NCBI GenBank assembly: GCA_030407085.1
Contig: CM059587.1
Coordinates: 23,905,001 to 23,969,000 of the forward strand
Direction of reading: 5' to 3'
DNA length: 64,000 nt
DNA from: Trichopria drosophilae
Lineage: Eukaryota > Arthropoda > Insecta > Hymenoptera > Diapriidae
The notes under the pieces are model-generated. The model was not told the DNA's origin. It worked only from the letters and a program-made list of their open reading frames with translations, and did not search any database. This document shows positions 46,881-57,384 of this stretch, in pieces; positions within the stretch are counted from its first letter, which is position 1; each line of letters begins with the position of its first letter. The position numbers and the translations under genes were made by a program.

Positions 46881-47334
46881 ACGGAAAGGTGGCAGTTTTG
46901 TGCAGATGTGACAAAAAAAAGTTTTCATAAACTCGATGGAGAATGTAAGAAAATATAATAACCAAAATCAAGTAATATCAGCACAATTTTGACCAAACCA
47001 ACAAAACATAAATACAAACTCACAAAATTATAATGACGTAAAGAAAAAACATATTAAAAACGAAAAAGTGAATTATTTATATTATTTTCTACATTTTTCC
47101 TTTCGGTGCATGTCGAACAATACATGACTGGATGAGTTAAAAAATGTGATACATATTTATTTACTAAACTTAAAAATTTAAAGATGCATTTAAATGACAT
47201 TGTATTCATGAAGCTTATTTATACTGTGTTTAAACGAATGATAATTTTTAATATTGAAACTACAAATTAGGTACTTCTATTAGTTTTTATCACGACTTGA
47301 ATTTCATGTTGGGTTTACAGCATTTTTCCATACT
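46881..47334. other. AT-rich non-coding spacer
   Basis: Nothing recognisable could be supported. Confidence 0.5.
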
Positions 47335-47510
47335 GTGCGGAAAGTACGTACTTACCGCGCAGAAAACTGTGCGGAAAATGACCTATCACGGCCTGATCAA
47401 GAACGTAACGATTTTATTGATCCGGGTCGGATCAGACATCCCGATATCCGGCCCCTGATCAGGACTTGGTAATGGCCAGATCAGGGCATTATAAGGGCCT
47501 GATGATGTTT
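47335..47510. repeat. GTGCGGAAAGT and CCTGATCAGG word block (left)
   Basis: GTGCGGAAAGTACGTACTTACC is followed by a second GTGCGGAAAATG. Repeated GATCAGG, CCTGATCA and GATCCGG words then run to about 47505 (CGGCCTGATCAAG, CCCCTGATCAGG, CCAGATCAGGGC, GGGCCTGATGATG). The same two vocabularies recur in the same order at 49058-49657. Confidence 0.55.
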
Positions 47511-47776
47511 CTCCAAGGCTCGCAATTATACTATTTTACAAAAAGTGGTGTCTTCTATTAAGTTCCATGGCCAACCCAACTCAGGTAACGTCAAACTAAC
47601 TATTGTCAATAAAATATCTGCCAAAATTATTATAGCCATGTTTTTTTTTTATAACAAATAATTGTTTATAACATTTTATCATAAAACAATTTCGATAAAA
47701 TTGGTTTTATATGAAATATGACTGCTCCAATCCAATTTGCAAGAAAAATTAGACAGAAAATATATGATAACTCGTC

Positions 47777-48622
47777 AACTGATCGAAAAACAATTGGTAG
47801 AATGCACAATTGGTCGAAAAAACAATTGATAGAAAGGTACAATTGGTCGAAAAACAATTGGTCGAACACACAATTGGTCGAACGTACAATTGGTCGAATA
47901 ACAATTGGTCGAAAAACAAGTGATCGAAAAACAATTGATCGAAAAATAACTGATCGCATGTATAACGACTGGAAAGTAATGGGTGTCCGAAAAAATTCCC
48001 TCTGCTATGGGCCTGTATAACTTTCCCAACGTTTTTCGCTAAATATTTTTTATTTGGATGTTGGGTTAAGTGGTTTGATCATAGTATAGGAGAGGTTAGA
48101 GGTGAGGTTACTAGTACAGGGGAGTCCGTACGGGCGTGCCCCCCCCCCCCCCCCCCGGGAACGCTTTAAGATTTCGAATATTATGTCCGGGAAACTTGGA
48201 TGATGTTAATGGTGCCGGAAAAAGTGACCGATGAAAAAATGACCGGGAAAAAATGACCGAAGGAAAATGACAAATGGAAAAAATTATTAAAGCACTGTTA
48301 GCCCCCCTCCTCCCCCCCCCCCCCCCCCCCGGAGGCATCCGACATCGTTGGCATGGTGTGAAATATCAACAACGTAATTTTCTCCATAGGTAATTTTTTC
48401 GTAGATCCATCTGATACGTTCCAAAAATTGTTTTTCGACCAATTGTGCGTTCGACCAATTATTTGTTCGACCAATTGTGCTTTCGACCAATTGTGCGTTC
48501 GACCAATTATTTGTTCGACCAATTGTGCTTTCGACCAATTGTGCATTCGTCCAATTGTGCATTCGACCAATTGTACCTTTCGATGAATTGTTTTTTCGAC
48601 CAATTGTTTTTCGATCAATTGT
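47777..48622. mobile_element. Foldback-like element with opposed 12-unit arrays
   Basis: Twelve copies of CAATTGGTCGAA and variants, spaced 15-17 bp, fill 47777-47956. Twelve copies of the reverse complement, TTCGACCAATTG, spaced mostly 16 bp, fill 48434-48622. The right array has a higher-order 48-bp triplet repeat (spacers TGCG, TTTG, TGCT, repeated). The 480-bp centre has no gene and contains two C runs (18 C at 48139-48156, 19 C at 48312-48330) and AAAATGACCG repeats (48228-48275). Long inverted repeats made of short tandem subunits are the hallmark of foldback elements. Open frames rich in RPIV/DQL/NWS are array translations. Confidence 0.8.
48139..48330 (+). repeat. Two poly-C tracts flanking AAAATGACCG repeats
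   Basis: C18 at 48139-48156 and C19 at 48312-48330 lie on the same strand. Between them are ATGACCG repeats (48228-48275). The long G runs on the minus strand could form quadruplex structures. Homopolymers this long are also prone to sequencing error. Confidence 0.8.
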
Positions 48623-49057
48623 CGTGGAATCAAAATATGTACAATGTTTTGATAACAGTCATAAATTTATTGTTAAAAATAATAAATAAATAAATATGGT
48701 TGAAAACCCACTTTGGTCCATGATACTCACATCGTGGATGTCGTTAAACTGATGACTGGAAATGGAATATTTGATAAAAATAAAATACGTGTGTTTTCTT
48801 GTTTATAAAAGATAATTTTTATTAATATGTTACAAACAATTTCGTCCAACATGATTTTAGATAAAATCTCTGTGCGGCAATAGTTATTATGGAATAAATT
48901 ATGTATGAAACGTATGTATATTATTGTTATTTATTCTATATAAAAGTAACAATAATAGAAATACGTTTTCTACATAATTTACCCCAAGAACCAAATGTCA
49001 CGTTCATATTTTTTCTGAAACCACTTTTGATGATGTATATAATAAATTTGTATGCAA
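48623..49057. other. AT-rich spacer
   Basis: No gene or repeat is supported. Confidence 0.5.
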
Positions 49058-49330
49058 TTCTGTGCGCAAAGTGCGTGCGGTAATATTACTTTGCGCACAG
49101 CTTTCGCACATTTGCGGCAAAATTTTCTTTCCGCATTAAAATTTTCGAGCGCAACTTAATACGTTACCCAATGTAGAATTGCATAAAATATCGTAAGCAT
49201 CGCTTGCCCAACTTCATCTCACTCGCGCGGCATAATCTCACTCATCGCCGACTATATGTCGCCGACTCGTGCTTGCTCTCGCTGCTCGTGCGGTAAAATG
49301 GACTTTGCGCACTGGTTGCATAATTTAGTA
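49058..49330. repeat. GTGCGCAAAGT word block
   Basis: GTGCGCAAAGTGCGTGCGGTAA is followed by ACTTTGCGCACAG, TTTGCGGCAAAA and, near 49300, GCGGTAAAATGGACTTTGCGCAC. This vocabulary is the same as at 3.2-3.7 kb and 60.48 kb with T/G or T/C changes. The block is GC-richer than its surroundings and has no gene. Confidence 0.5.
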
Positions 49331-49364
49331 TTATAATATATTGTATGCGACTACATCCACGCTT

Positions 49365-49657
49365 ACCTGATAAAGTTTGCCTTACAATTCCCTGATCAGA
49401 ACATAATCAGGCAACAACTGCGTTTGCCTGATAAGGTGCAGGTCATTGTCTCCTGATGAGGGTCGGTCCGGCACTATTATGGCCGATCTTATTAGACGCG
49501 CATGACGGCTCCCTTATCAAGCCCTAATCACTCAATGTTAACACACACTTTATTCGGCACACCTGATTACTACCTTGTCAGGGCCTGAGATGGAAATAAT
49601 GAGGCACACCATATCAGGCGCAGCTAATTGCTGCCTGATCAAGCCCTGATCGGTAAG
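49365..49657. repeat. CCTGATCAGG word block (right)
   Basis: At least ten variants of CCTGATCAGG / CCTGATAAGG / CTTATCAAGCC occur in both orientations over 290 bp. The block begins ACGCTTACCTGATAAAG and ends GCCCTGATCGGTAAGAAC, an approximate inverted repeat, so it is probably one element. The left counterpart lies at 47390-47505. Confidence 0.6.
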
Positions 49658-49659
49658 AA

Positions 49660-49746
49660 CACGAAAAGAAATAGATGTTGTTGGATAACATACAGATGAT
49701 ACGGGATAACATCAGTAGGTTATCGGATACAATATTTTTCTCTCTG
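49660..49746 (-). mobile_element. Inverted relative of the 34.0-kb TTATCCGG element
   Basis: On the minus strand it reads CCAGAGAGAAAAATATTGTA, TCCGATAAC, GATGTTATCCCG and ends ACATCTATTTCTTTTCGTG. It therefore matches the element at 33980-34110 at both ends, with an internal deletion of about 44 bp. Confidence 0.65.
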
Positions 49747-52700
49747 GGAATATTGTATACATAAGAATGTTACCTAGTATTACATAGATATACGGTAAAA
49801 ACAATATTAGAATCAGCGCTAAATTTAATCTTTAAAAGATTAATACAAAATATTAAGTATATGATACGGTTTCAGAATTTGAAGGCGCGGGCTTTCATAT
49901 TATATCTGTCGAGACGAACCACTTTATGCCACCTACTGCTTTAATGTAATAACGAATTGTAATCACTCTGTACCGCACACAAACGTGCTACGATGGGCGG
50001 TTTTCCGGAAATTGCGAAGCCTTCGGGCAGTCTGGTCATAGATTTTCGGCGACGCACAGCACATTTCGACGCATCCAACAATTTTGGAATTTTTCACAAT
50101 TTACTATTATTAGTATATTAACTATTCTCGAACATCCGAGATCCGAGTTTCGGGACGCGGTTATTAGTGCGTGTACTAAACTGCGAGAATAATAAAGTGC
50201 ACTGAGCCTGAACACGTATCTTTCCATGATCCTGAATCGCAAAGTTTTTCTGTAATACGAGATTATTGCTAGCTGTAACTCGAGAACGGAATAGATACAA
50301 TTTTAGGTAATATAGTCCCTACAATAGATCAGAAGTGGGATTTTGGTAAAATGGGGTTTTAAGCTTTAAACCGTGACTTTATCATACAGAAAATATATAC
50401 GTTATGATTGTAAGGTTCCTTAATTACAAATTAGAAGTAAGTATAACGAAAATCAAAATGGCTCATCCAATAAATAGGTTTAAAAAGCAATTATTAATTT
50501 TCGTAACTTTTTGGGGACGCTGATAATGAAAAAGACGTCAGAATTCAAAATGTCTGGCTGATCGTTCGGTTTATTAGTACAACTGATTGGTTATACACTA
50601 TTTTTATATTTGAACTGGCATATTGGATCATTTTTATTAAATTTTGCAATGTTCATAGTTTTACTTATGATCCAGGAATCTTCTTCTTTCGGAGATGGTT
50701 TTCAGCTTGATTTCGGATGACTATTCCATATAATTTGAAGAGTTTGGAGGGTCACGAAATTGTCCAAGAAATGATTGCAATAATGAGGTGTACATTTTTT
50801 AAATATTCAAGTTGAAATATCTTTCAATTTGGTACAAACAAATAATTAATATATTAATAAAAGTAAATAATACTAGTTTATAATGAGTTTCTTCGGTAAA
50901 CACTAGACGAAGCGCTGCACCAAACCATTCACTGTCAATAAATCCATGCAATCAATATCTTTTTAGGATCCGAATACAATCTCAAAATATATTTGCCCTT
51001 CAAAAATATTTTCTACGGATGCATTTCATAACACTGACTTAAAACGAATTGTTCCATGTACTGCTTCTCATCTTCAGATATCCTTAGATTAAGATACCAG
51101 AATTCCTTGAATAGGTATGTTGGAAAATACGAACAATTTACTGCCTGTCAGAAACGATGCAGTCGATAAAACAAAATTAGATTCCGCGTATGTCAATCTC
51201 CAGGTCACTTGTTTTCAGACACAAAAATAATCAATACTCTAAGACAGTTTAACATATTTTTTGTTTACACTGTGACTTTCTGTCTTTTCTAGATCTTGAA
51301 TTCTCTTGGGGTGGGAATCATAAATTCGCAAAAAAACGATTGAGTTTATTAATTATTTAGAAACGTTTGGAATAGTTGCTAGCCATACCAGGGTATTATG
51401 CTTCGTCGATTCATGTTAATATTATTTAAATAATTCTACAACAATGCTCATTAATGCAGTCAACAAAACATTGCAGAGCGAATTTATTAATCAGCTTAAA
51501 TTATTACTTCGCAAAAATATCGTTGGGTGCATAACATAGGAATTAATGAAGGGATCGTGAGATAAAGTTTTGAATTCTCACATAAACATTTACCAAATAA
51601 ATAATATTTTAAAGAGATAAATAAAAATTTATGTCAACATTTTATGAAAGATAAGCTGATTATGTTGGCACTTTGTATTCTTACGTAATTGCAAGCCCTG
51701 ATTACAAATATCATAGTGAAATTCAGAGATAAGGCCATCACCATGGTCGAAACTAAAATAACGTTGTTTGGTAATTATTTCATTAATTCTGAATAAAATG
51801 TAAATCACGAAATTCAATACAAAAAAGGTTCAAAATATTTAAGTCTTTATATCAAAGGTAATCCATTTAAATACTATTTAAAAAGAATATGAAATTATTA
51901 AATGTGTAAATCTAGGAACAACAAAGTGCCAGTAGTGTAAACAAAAATGGGGGGGAGGTCCACTATTAATATTCAAATATAATTAAAATTTTCATTTAAA
52001 AAATGGCATTATACGCCAAATTTGACGTCTTCCCATCTTTAAATCATTTATACAAAATTGAATACGTCCTATCTTAAGAAACTTCTACTTAAAATTTAAA
52101 AACAATGTTTGTTTTGTAGTTTTCAAGATTTTCTTTGCTGTGTAACGTTATTGCACATATTATCCTAATGGCGGTTCTCCCCCATATCATGACCAGAGGA
52201 AAAAATCGGGATACACTCATTTGTATATTCCAATCACGAAGTTATAACCCATATCAGTGAAGAAATTCGTGAAAAATATAAAAAACGACATAAAAATTAT
52301 GGCAGCTTTATTTCATTTTGCAAAATGTTCGTATAAATAATTTTTTTTTTTCGGGAATGGATACAGTACTCTTGAAAGTAGTGGAAAAGGATCATCCAAA
52401 AATTCAACAATTCTTTTTACTCTGTAAACGGAACTGAAATTGGTGTACCCGCTTCTATCATTTTAGGCAAAAACGGATTTACTGACTGTAATTTTTCAAT
52501 TTTTGTACAGAAATCGCAAAGAATCAATGAAACAACGAAATGCATGATGACCAATAACGAAATAGTATTTACTGTAGAAAATACACTTTTATACCCTATT
52601 TTTTGGGCCGAGCAGATTTTTGTTCACACTTTTAGATTGTGCGCAACTCTGAAAATATCACATTTCGTTGAAAACAATTTTAAAGATGTCATTATTTCAC

Positions 52701-53061
52701 TTCTGCCTGATTTGAAATGAAGTCAGTCATTAATAAATTGTAGTGTTGGCTTCGGAAATTTATCCCAGAAAATTTTTAATAAGATTTGGTATTACAGTAG
52801 CTTTTTTTCAAATAAAACCAGTTAGACTGAAAAAACGCAATATATTTTTATAGGTTAGTAAAGTTTATAAAACATTGAAATGAGAAAATTGTGTGTTTTA
52901 AAACTCGTTTTAAATTTTTTACTTTTGCACATTTTTATTACACATGCACATTTCATATACAATATGAGATTATGGTATTCAATTCCAATCACTTTTTATG
53001 ATGACATAATGCAAAATAATTTGTGCAAACATAAATGCAATTATAGTTGAAAATAAACCTA
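49747..53061. other. Long non-coding stretch
   Basis: About 3.3 kb with only short unrecognised frames. Composition rises slightly at 49.9-50.3 kb. No splice pairs, RNA genes or clear repeats were found. Confidence 0.45.
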
Positions 53062-53222
53062 TTAACCGTAAATACTGACTTCAGGGTCGTTTTCGACCCA
53101 GAGAAAATTCAAATTGTCCTTTATAAATTGCACAACTGTAAGCATTTTCAAACGTCAGGGCATATTTGACCCAGGTAGTGGGAGGAAAAGGCTTTAAAAT
53201 AGCCGTCGGTACTAAGGGTTAA
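53062..53222. mobile_element. Small piggyBac-like MITE
   Basis: TTAA (53062-53065) is followed by CCGTAAATACTGAC. The right side is GTCGGTACTAAGGG followed by TTAA (53219-53222). The ends are inverted repeats (CCsTtArTACyGAC). The interior contains CAGGGTCGTTTTCGACCCAG and CAGGGCATATTTGACCCAGG, two hairpin-like words. TTAA target sites with CCC/GGG ends point to the piggyBac superfamily. It has no coding sequence. Confidence 0.75.
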
Positions 53223-53366
53223 TAAACAATATTACGAAAGGATTAAATCATCGCGAGAAATTAGCATTATATGAAATGAATATGAACAAAATTAAAATTT
53301 TACTTTTACATTAGAAGCAAAATTAGACCATATTTTATCTGATTTGCTAATATGTATATATATATA

Positions 53367-53748
53367 CAGGGTGGCCGATTTATCTGAAGACATCGAAATA
53401 TCTCGAGAACTATGCACAGAATCAAAAAAGTTGTCGGATGAAAGTTGTTCGACACGAAGGGGGGCATCCAGTGATAATTAAATTTACCCCCTCTCCCATC
53501 CCCTGGGGGTGGAGTGGGGCAAAAACAATAAAACTTAAATAGGAACCCCCAGTTTTTATTGCCGATTTGGATTCTCCGGAAAAAAGTACACCAATTTGAC
53601 CTAGGAGCTATTGCATTTTGGTTCACAGGTGACGCTGTAATCGATAAAAATCCAAATTTATCTGAAGACATTGAAATACCTCGAGAACTATGCACAGAAT
53701 CAAAAAAGTTGTCGGATGAAAGTTGTTCGACACGAAGGGGGGCATCCA
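53367..53748 (+). repeat. Left terminal inverted repeat and partial 279-bp unit, copy B
   Basis: The terminal 208 bp pairs with 56140-56348. The following partial unit (GATTTGGATTCTCCGG boundary to GGCATCCAG) repeats the same text. Open frames within it are repeat translations. Confidence 0.9.
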
Positions 53749-54616
53749 GGGGGCAAATAGGTACAATTTGATCCCTTTATGAAAATTTAATATTAAAAAT
53801 TCTAATATTAGAATTTTTAATATTAGAATTTAGTAATATCAATTGCGAAAATTGTTATTCTGAATATGAAATTTTAATAATGTCCATTCGAAAAATTAAG
53901 ATTATGAATAATTGATATTCTTCATATTAAAAATCAAAACTGATTACATAAAAATTGTGCATACAATATGGAAGCAATTTTATAAATAAGTTTTCTACCT
54001 TCAATAAAATTACATTTTAGGTTTTAAATTTATTATTTAATAAACAAAAAGAGGACATCACGCAATCCATTAAAAAACGCGTCATGTCCCTTCACTCAGC
54101 TCATTCATTCTCTCTCTGTATGTTTTTTCCGAAATGAGAATAAATAAGCTGAGCATTGACGGTCAAACCAGCTTCTATTAAACAAAACGAAACTCTTACT
54201 TCATTTGGGGATTTCGTTGCCATCTACCGGACCCCGAGAGAACTCACGTGGTTTCATACATGTACATCGCTTGCATTTCGGCCATCATCGGCGCCGGTTC
54301 TGTTACATAACGCTAGAGGGCGACATAACTCGAAAATAAAGTAGCATATCATTTTATACATAAGTTGAGTCACACGTAACCAGTTCACCTACATTTTTCT
54401 CTACTTTCCTGAAGGGAAGTAAATGGATATCGCGACTTTCTAATCCCCATATTAAAATTTAGTATTCACGGTCTCTCAGTGTAAGACTGTTTTTGAAGTC
54501 CATTGTATTGGTAGTAATTCGGTCGGAGGTCACTTTGCTTTTAGAATAACAACTTTCCGTTTACGTGACTATTTTTTGTCTACCCTTCATTGCTTAAATC
54601 GAATTGCAAGTTAAAA

Positions 54617-55681
54617 ATGAATCCTGCTACAGTTCCCGAAAAAATCGAAATGATTCTTATTTATGGTGAATGTAAGAGGAATATTGACGATGCTGTTGCG
54701 TTGTATGCTGAGCGTTTTCCAGATAATGCTCGCTCGCGTTCTTTTTTTTACAAAGTTGTGAATGCCTTTCACTCTGATGGCAGCGTACAAATGAAAAAAA
54801 GGAAGCGAAGATTAACAGTTACAGGAGAAGCTAACGAAGTAGCTGTACTAGCAGCTATTCACCAAAATCTACATGTAAGCACACGACAATTACATCGCGA
54901 TTCCGGCATTTCCAGAGACAGTATTCAAAGAATATTGCATCGTCATAAGTTTCACCCATATCACATTTCACTGCACCAGGAACTAGATGGCGATGATTTT
55001 CATAACCGCGTGGTGTTTTGTGAATGGGCATTTCAAAAAATGCAGACGAACCACAATTTCTTTGCTAATGTATTATTTTCAGATGAATCTACATTCACGA
55101 ACCATGGTGGCGTCAATAGGCATAATATGCATTATTGGAGCGTAGAAAATCCCCATTGGTTACGACAAGTTAATCATCAACGTCCTTGGTCGGTGAACGT
55201 TTGGTGTGGAATCATGGGAAATAAACTCATTGGTCCTTATTTCATTGAAGGTAATTTGAATGGAACAAAATATCGAGATTTCCTAGAACAAGAAGTACCA
55301 TTACTACTTGAGGATGTTGCTATGGACGTCCGACGGACAATGTGGTTTCAGCATGATGGTTGCCCAGCACATTTTTCAAGAGTAGCAAGGGAAATACAAG
55401 ACCGTGATTACAATGGTAGGTGGATTGGTAGAGGTGGCCCCATTAATTGGCCTGCGAGGTCACCTGATCTAACATCTCTGGATTTCTTCCTATGGGGTTA
55501 CCTAAAAGGTAAGGTTTATGAACAAGTACCAACGACTCGTGAAAACATGGTGGAACGCATAAGAACTGCTTGCGCAGAAATTTCTGCAGATATGATTCTA
55601 TCATGTATAAAGTCATTTGAAGAAAGAATAAATAAATGCATTGAAGTGGACGGTCAACATTTCGAACACTTACTCAAGTAA
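54617..55681 (+). CDS. Mariner-like (D,D41D) transposase, copy B
   Basis: A 354-aa intronless transposase, with ATG at 54617; the nine upstream open codons begin with TTG. Compared with copy A it differs at about 15 of 1065 bases, 11 of them changing the residue. Domain order is the same: N-terminal DUF4817-like helix-turn-helix (about 1-60), basic KKRKRR linker (60-65), second helix-turn-helix (85-115), then an RNase H-like catalytic core. The triad is D156, D247 and D289, with 41 residues between the last two. It keeps the SPDL motif that is SPYL in copy A. It should bind CAGGGTGGCC ends and perhaps the repeated 279-bp units. Both termini of the element are present, so this copy is the better candidate for the active source. 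Confidence 0.94.
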   Translation: MNPATVPEKIEMILIYGECKRNIDDAVALYAERFPDNARSRSFFYKVVNAFHSDGSVQMKKRKRRLTVTGEANEVAVLAAIHQNLHVSTRQLHRDSGISRDSIQRILHRHKFHPYHISLHQELDGDDFHNRVVFCEWAFQKMQTNHNFFANVLFSDESTFTNHGGVNRHNMHYWSVENPHWLRQVNHQRPWSVNVWCGIMGNKLIGPYFIEGNLNGTKYRDFLEQEVPLLLEDVAMDVRRTMWFQHDGCPAHFSRVAREIQDRDYNGRWIGRGGPINWPARSPDLTSLDFFLWGYLKGKVYEQVPTTRENMVERIRTACAEISADMILSCIKSFEERINKCIEVDGQHFEHLLK

Positions 55682-55860
55682 GTGAACAGTGAGACAGTGA
55701 GAGGCAAGGGGAATCACGTGAAACAAGCACCCCAAAGGGAACAGAAAAATACCACGTCCACGTCGTTGTTCCTGGGTAGCGCTAAATGTATTTTTTCCCG
55801 CCTTTGTTAGAATGACCGTATTCCATATCCGCTACGCGGGCGAAAATTGTCAATATTGGA

Positions 55861-56348
55861 GAATCCAAATCTGCAATAAAAACTAGGGGTTCCTATTTAA
55901 GTTTTATTGTTTTTGCCCCCACTCCACCCCCAGGGGATGGGGCAGGGGGTAAATTTTATTATTACTGGATGCCCCCCTTCGTGTCGAACAACTTTCATCC
56001 GACAACTTTTTTGATTCTGTGCATAGTTCTCGAGGTATTTCAATGTCTTCGGATAAATTTAGATTTTTATCGATTACAGCGCCACCTGTGAACCAAAATG
56101 CAATAGCTCCTAGGTCAAATTCGTGTACTTTTTTCCGGAGAATCCAAATCTGCAATAAAAAATGGGGGTTCCTATTTAAGTTTTATTGTTTTTGCCCCCA
56201 CTCCACCTCCAGGGGATGAGGGAGGGGGTAAATTTAATTATCACTGGATGCCCCCCTTTGTGTCGAACAACTTTCATCCGACAACTTTTTTGATTCTGTG
56301 CATAGTTCTCGAGATATTTCGATGTCTTCAGATAAATCGGCCACCCTG
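55861..56348 (-). repeat. Right subterminal unit and terminal inverted repeat, copy B
   Basis: A complete unit (55861-56139) is followed by the terminal 209-bp version (56140-56348), ending CGGCCACCCTG then TA. It is the same arrangement as the right end of copy A. Confidence 0.9.
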
Positions 56349-57384
56349 TATATATATATATATAATATATTGTACATAATAGCAATTATAAAAACAAATT
56401 AATACAAAATGCAATATTAGAGAAATATTGGATGTTTTATATTTTTTCATAATAAATAATGAATAATTAATAATAACAGTATTATATTTTCATTCAACAT
56501 ATTCTATTTCTTACAAAATTTATTAATATAATTGAAATAAAAATAAAAAATCTTTGGAAGAGCGAGTGAAATATCAATACCGTATTTTCATTCAATCTAT
56601 CTCAAATCAGATTTGTGCCTCCTTAAGGACCGAGAGTAACTTCTTTAAACCAAGCTTCGAAAGATTAAATGAAAGCTGGAATGAGGATGAACATGTGGAA
56701 CAACTGTATTTTTAGCTGACTCGTGCCAGATGAAGACAATGCAGTTGGCACATTTAATAATTTCTCTAGAAGAGTTAATGTTGATTAAGTATTTGTAAAT
56801 TATTTTTATAAATGATACCGTTGTAATTTAGGTATATATTTTGTATGCAGGCAATGGTAAACTACTCCACATTTATACATTTATAGGTAATGAATTTTGT
56901 ATTGTACCTACTGATTTATACTGCACTCTTTTTTAGTATACACGAAATATGTCCTTAATAATTTCTGTTCTTAATAATGTATGGGGGCGTTATTTATACG
57001 CCTCCTGCCCATTACGCATTTCATTTAAGGGGGTTCTAAAGTGCTCGAACGATAAGGTAGGAATATTCACTAAAAACCGCAAATAAAAAGTGACTGAACC
57101 GATTTTTCGAAATTTGGGATTTGCAACGGCAATTTTAATTACTATAGACGGTATCATAGAAAATGCCAAAAACATTCTCGGTCAGTTCTCAATTAATATC
57201 TTTCTTTAAGAGTTCGATGTTACGATGGAAAAAGTTACGAAACTTTAAAATAAATATTCTGTTACAAGCGGAAAGAAGACGGGTTACTTTGTAGTATAAT
57301 TGATACAATTTTGAGCATTTTGTATCATATAAATCCAGGTAGGATTTGCAAAATTCAAAATGAAAACTCTAATATTTCATATAT
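56349..57384. other. AT-rich non-coding DNA
   Basis: TA-rich next to the transposon, then low-complexity text. No gene is supported. Confidence 0.5.

Larger units (their letters stand above)
53367..56348 (+). mobile_element. Mariner-like transposon copy B, complete
   Basis: The 2982-bp element starts CAGGGTGGCCGATTTATC and ends with the inverted CGGCCACCCTG. It is flanked by TA on both sides inside a TA-rich tract. The terminal repeats are 208 bp (53367-53574) and 209 bp (56140-56348). Inside them is a partial 279-bp unit on the left (53575-53748) and one complete unit on the right (55861-56139). It carries an intact transposase with the complete catalytic triad and the canonical SPDL motif. 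Both ends and the gene are present, so it is potentially autonomous. Confidence 0.94.

Noticed and set aside
47777..48622. CRISPR-like regular repeats
   Set aside because: The units are 12 bp with 3-5 bp spacing, inverted in the second half, and in a eukaryotic transposon context; there are no true spacers or cas genes.
47666..48689. Several overlapping open frames with repeated RPIV / DQLF / NWSK peptides
   Set aside because: They are translations of the CAATTGGTCGAA arrays in several frames on both strands, not a repeat protein gene.
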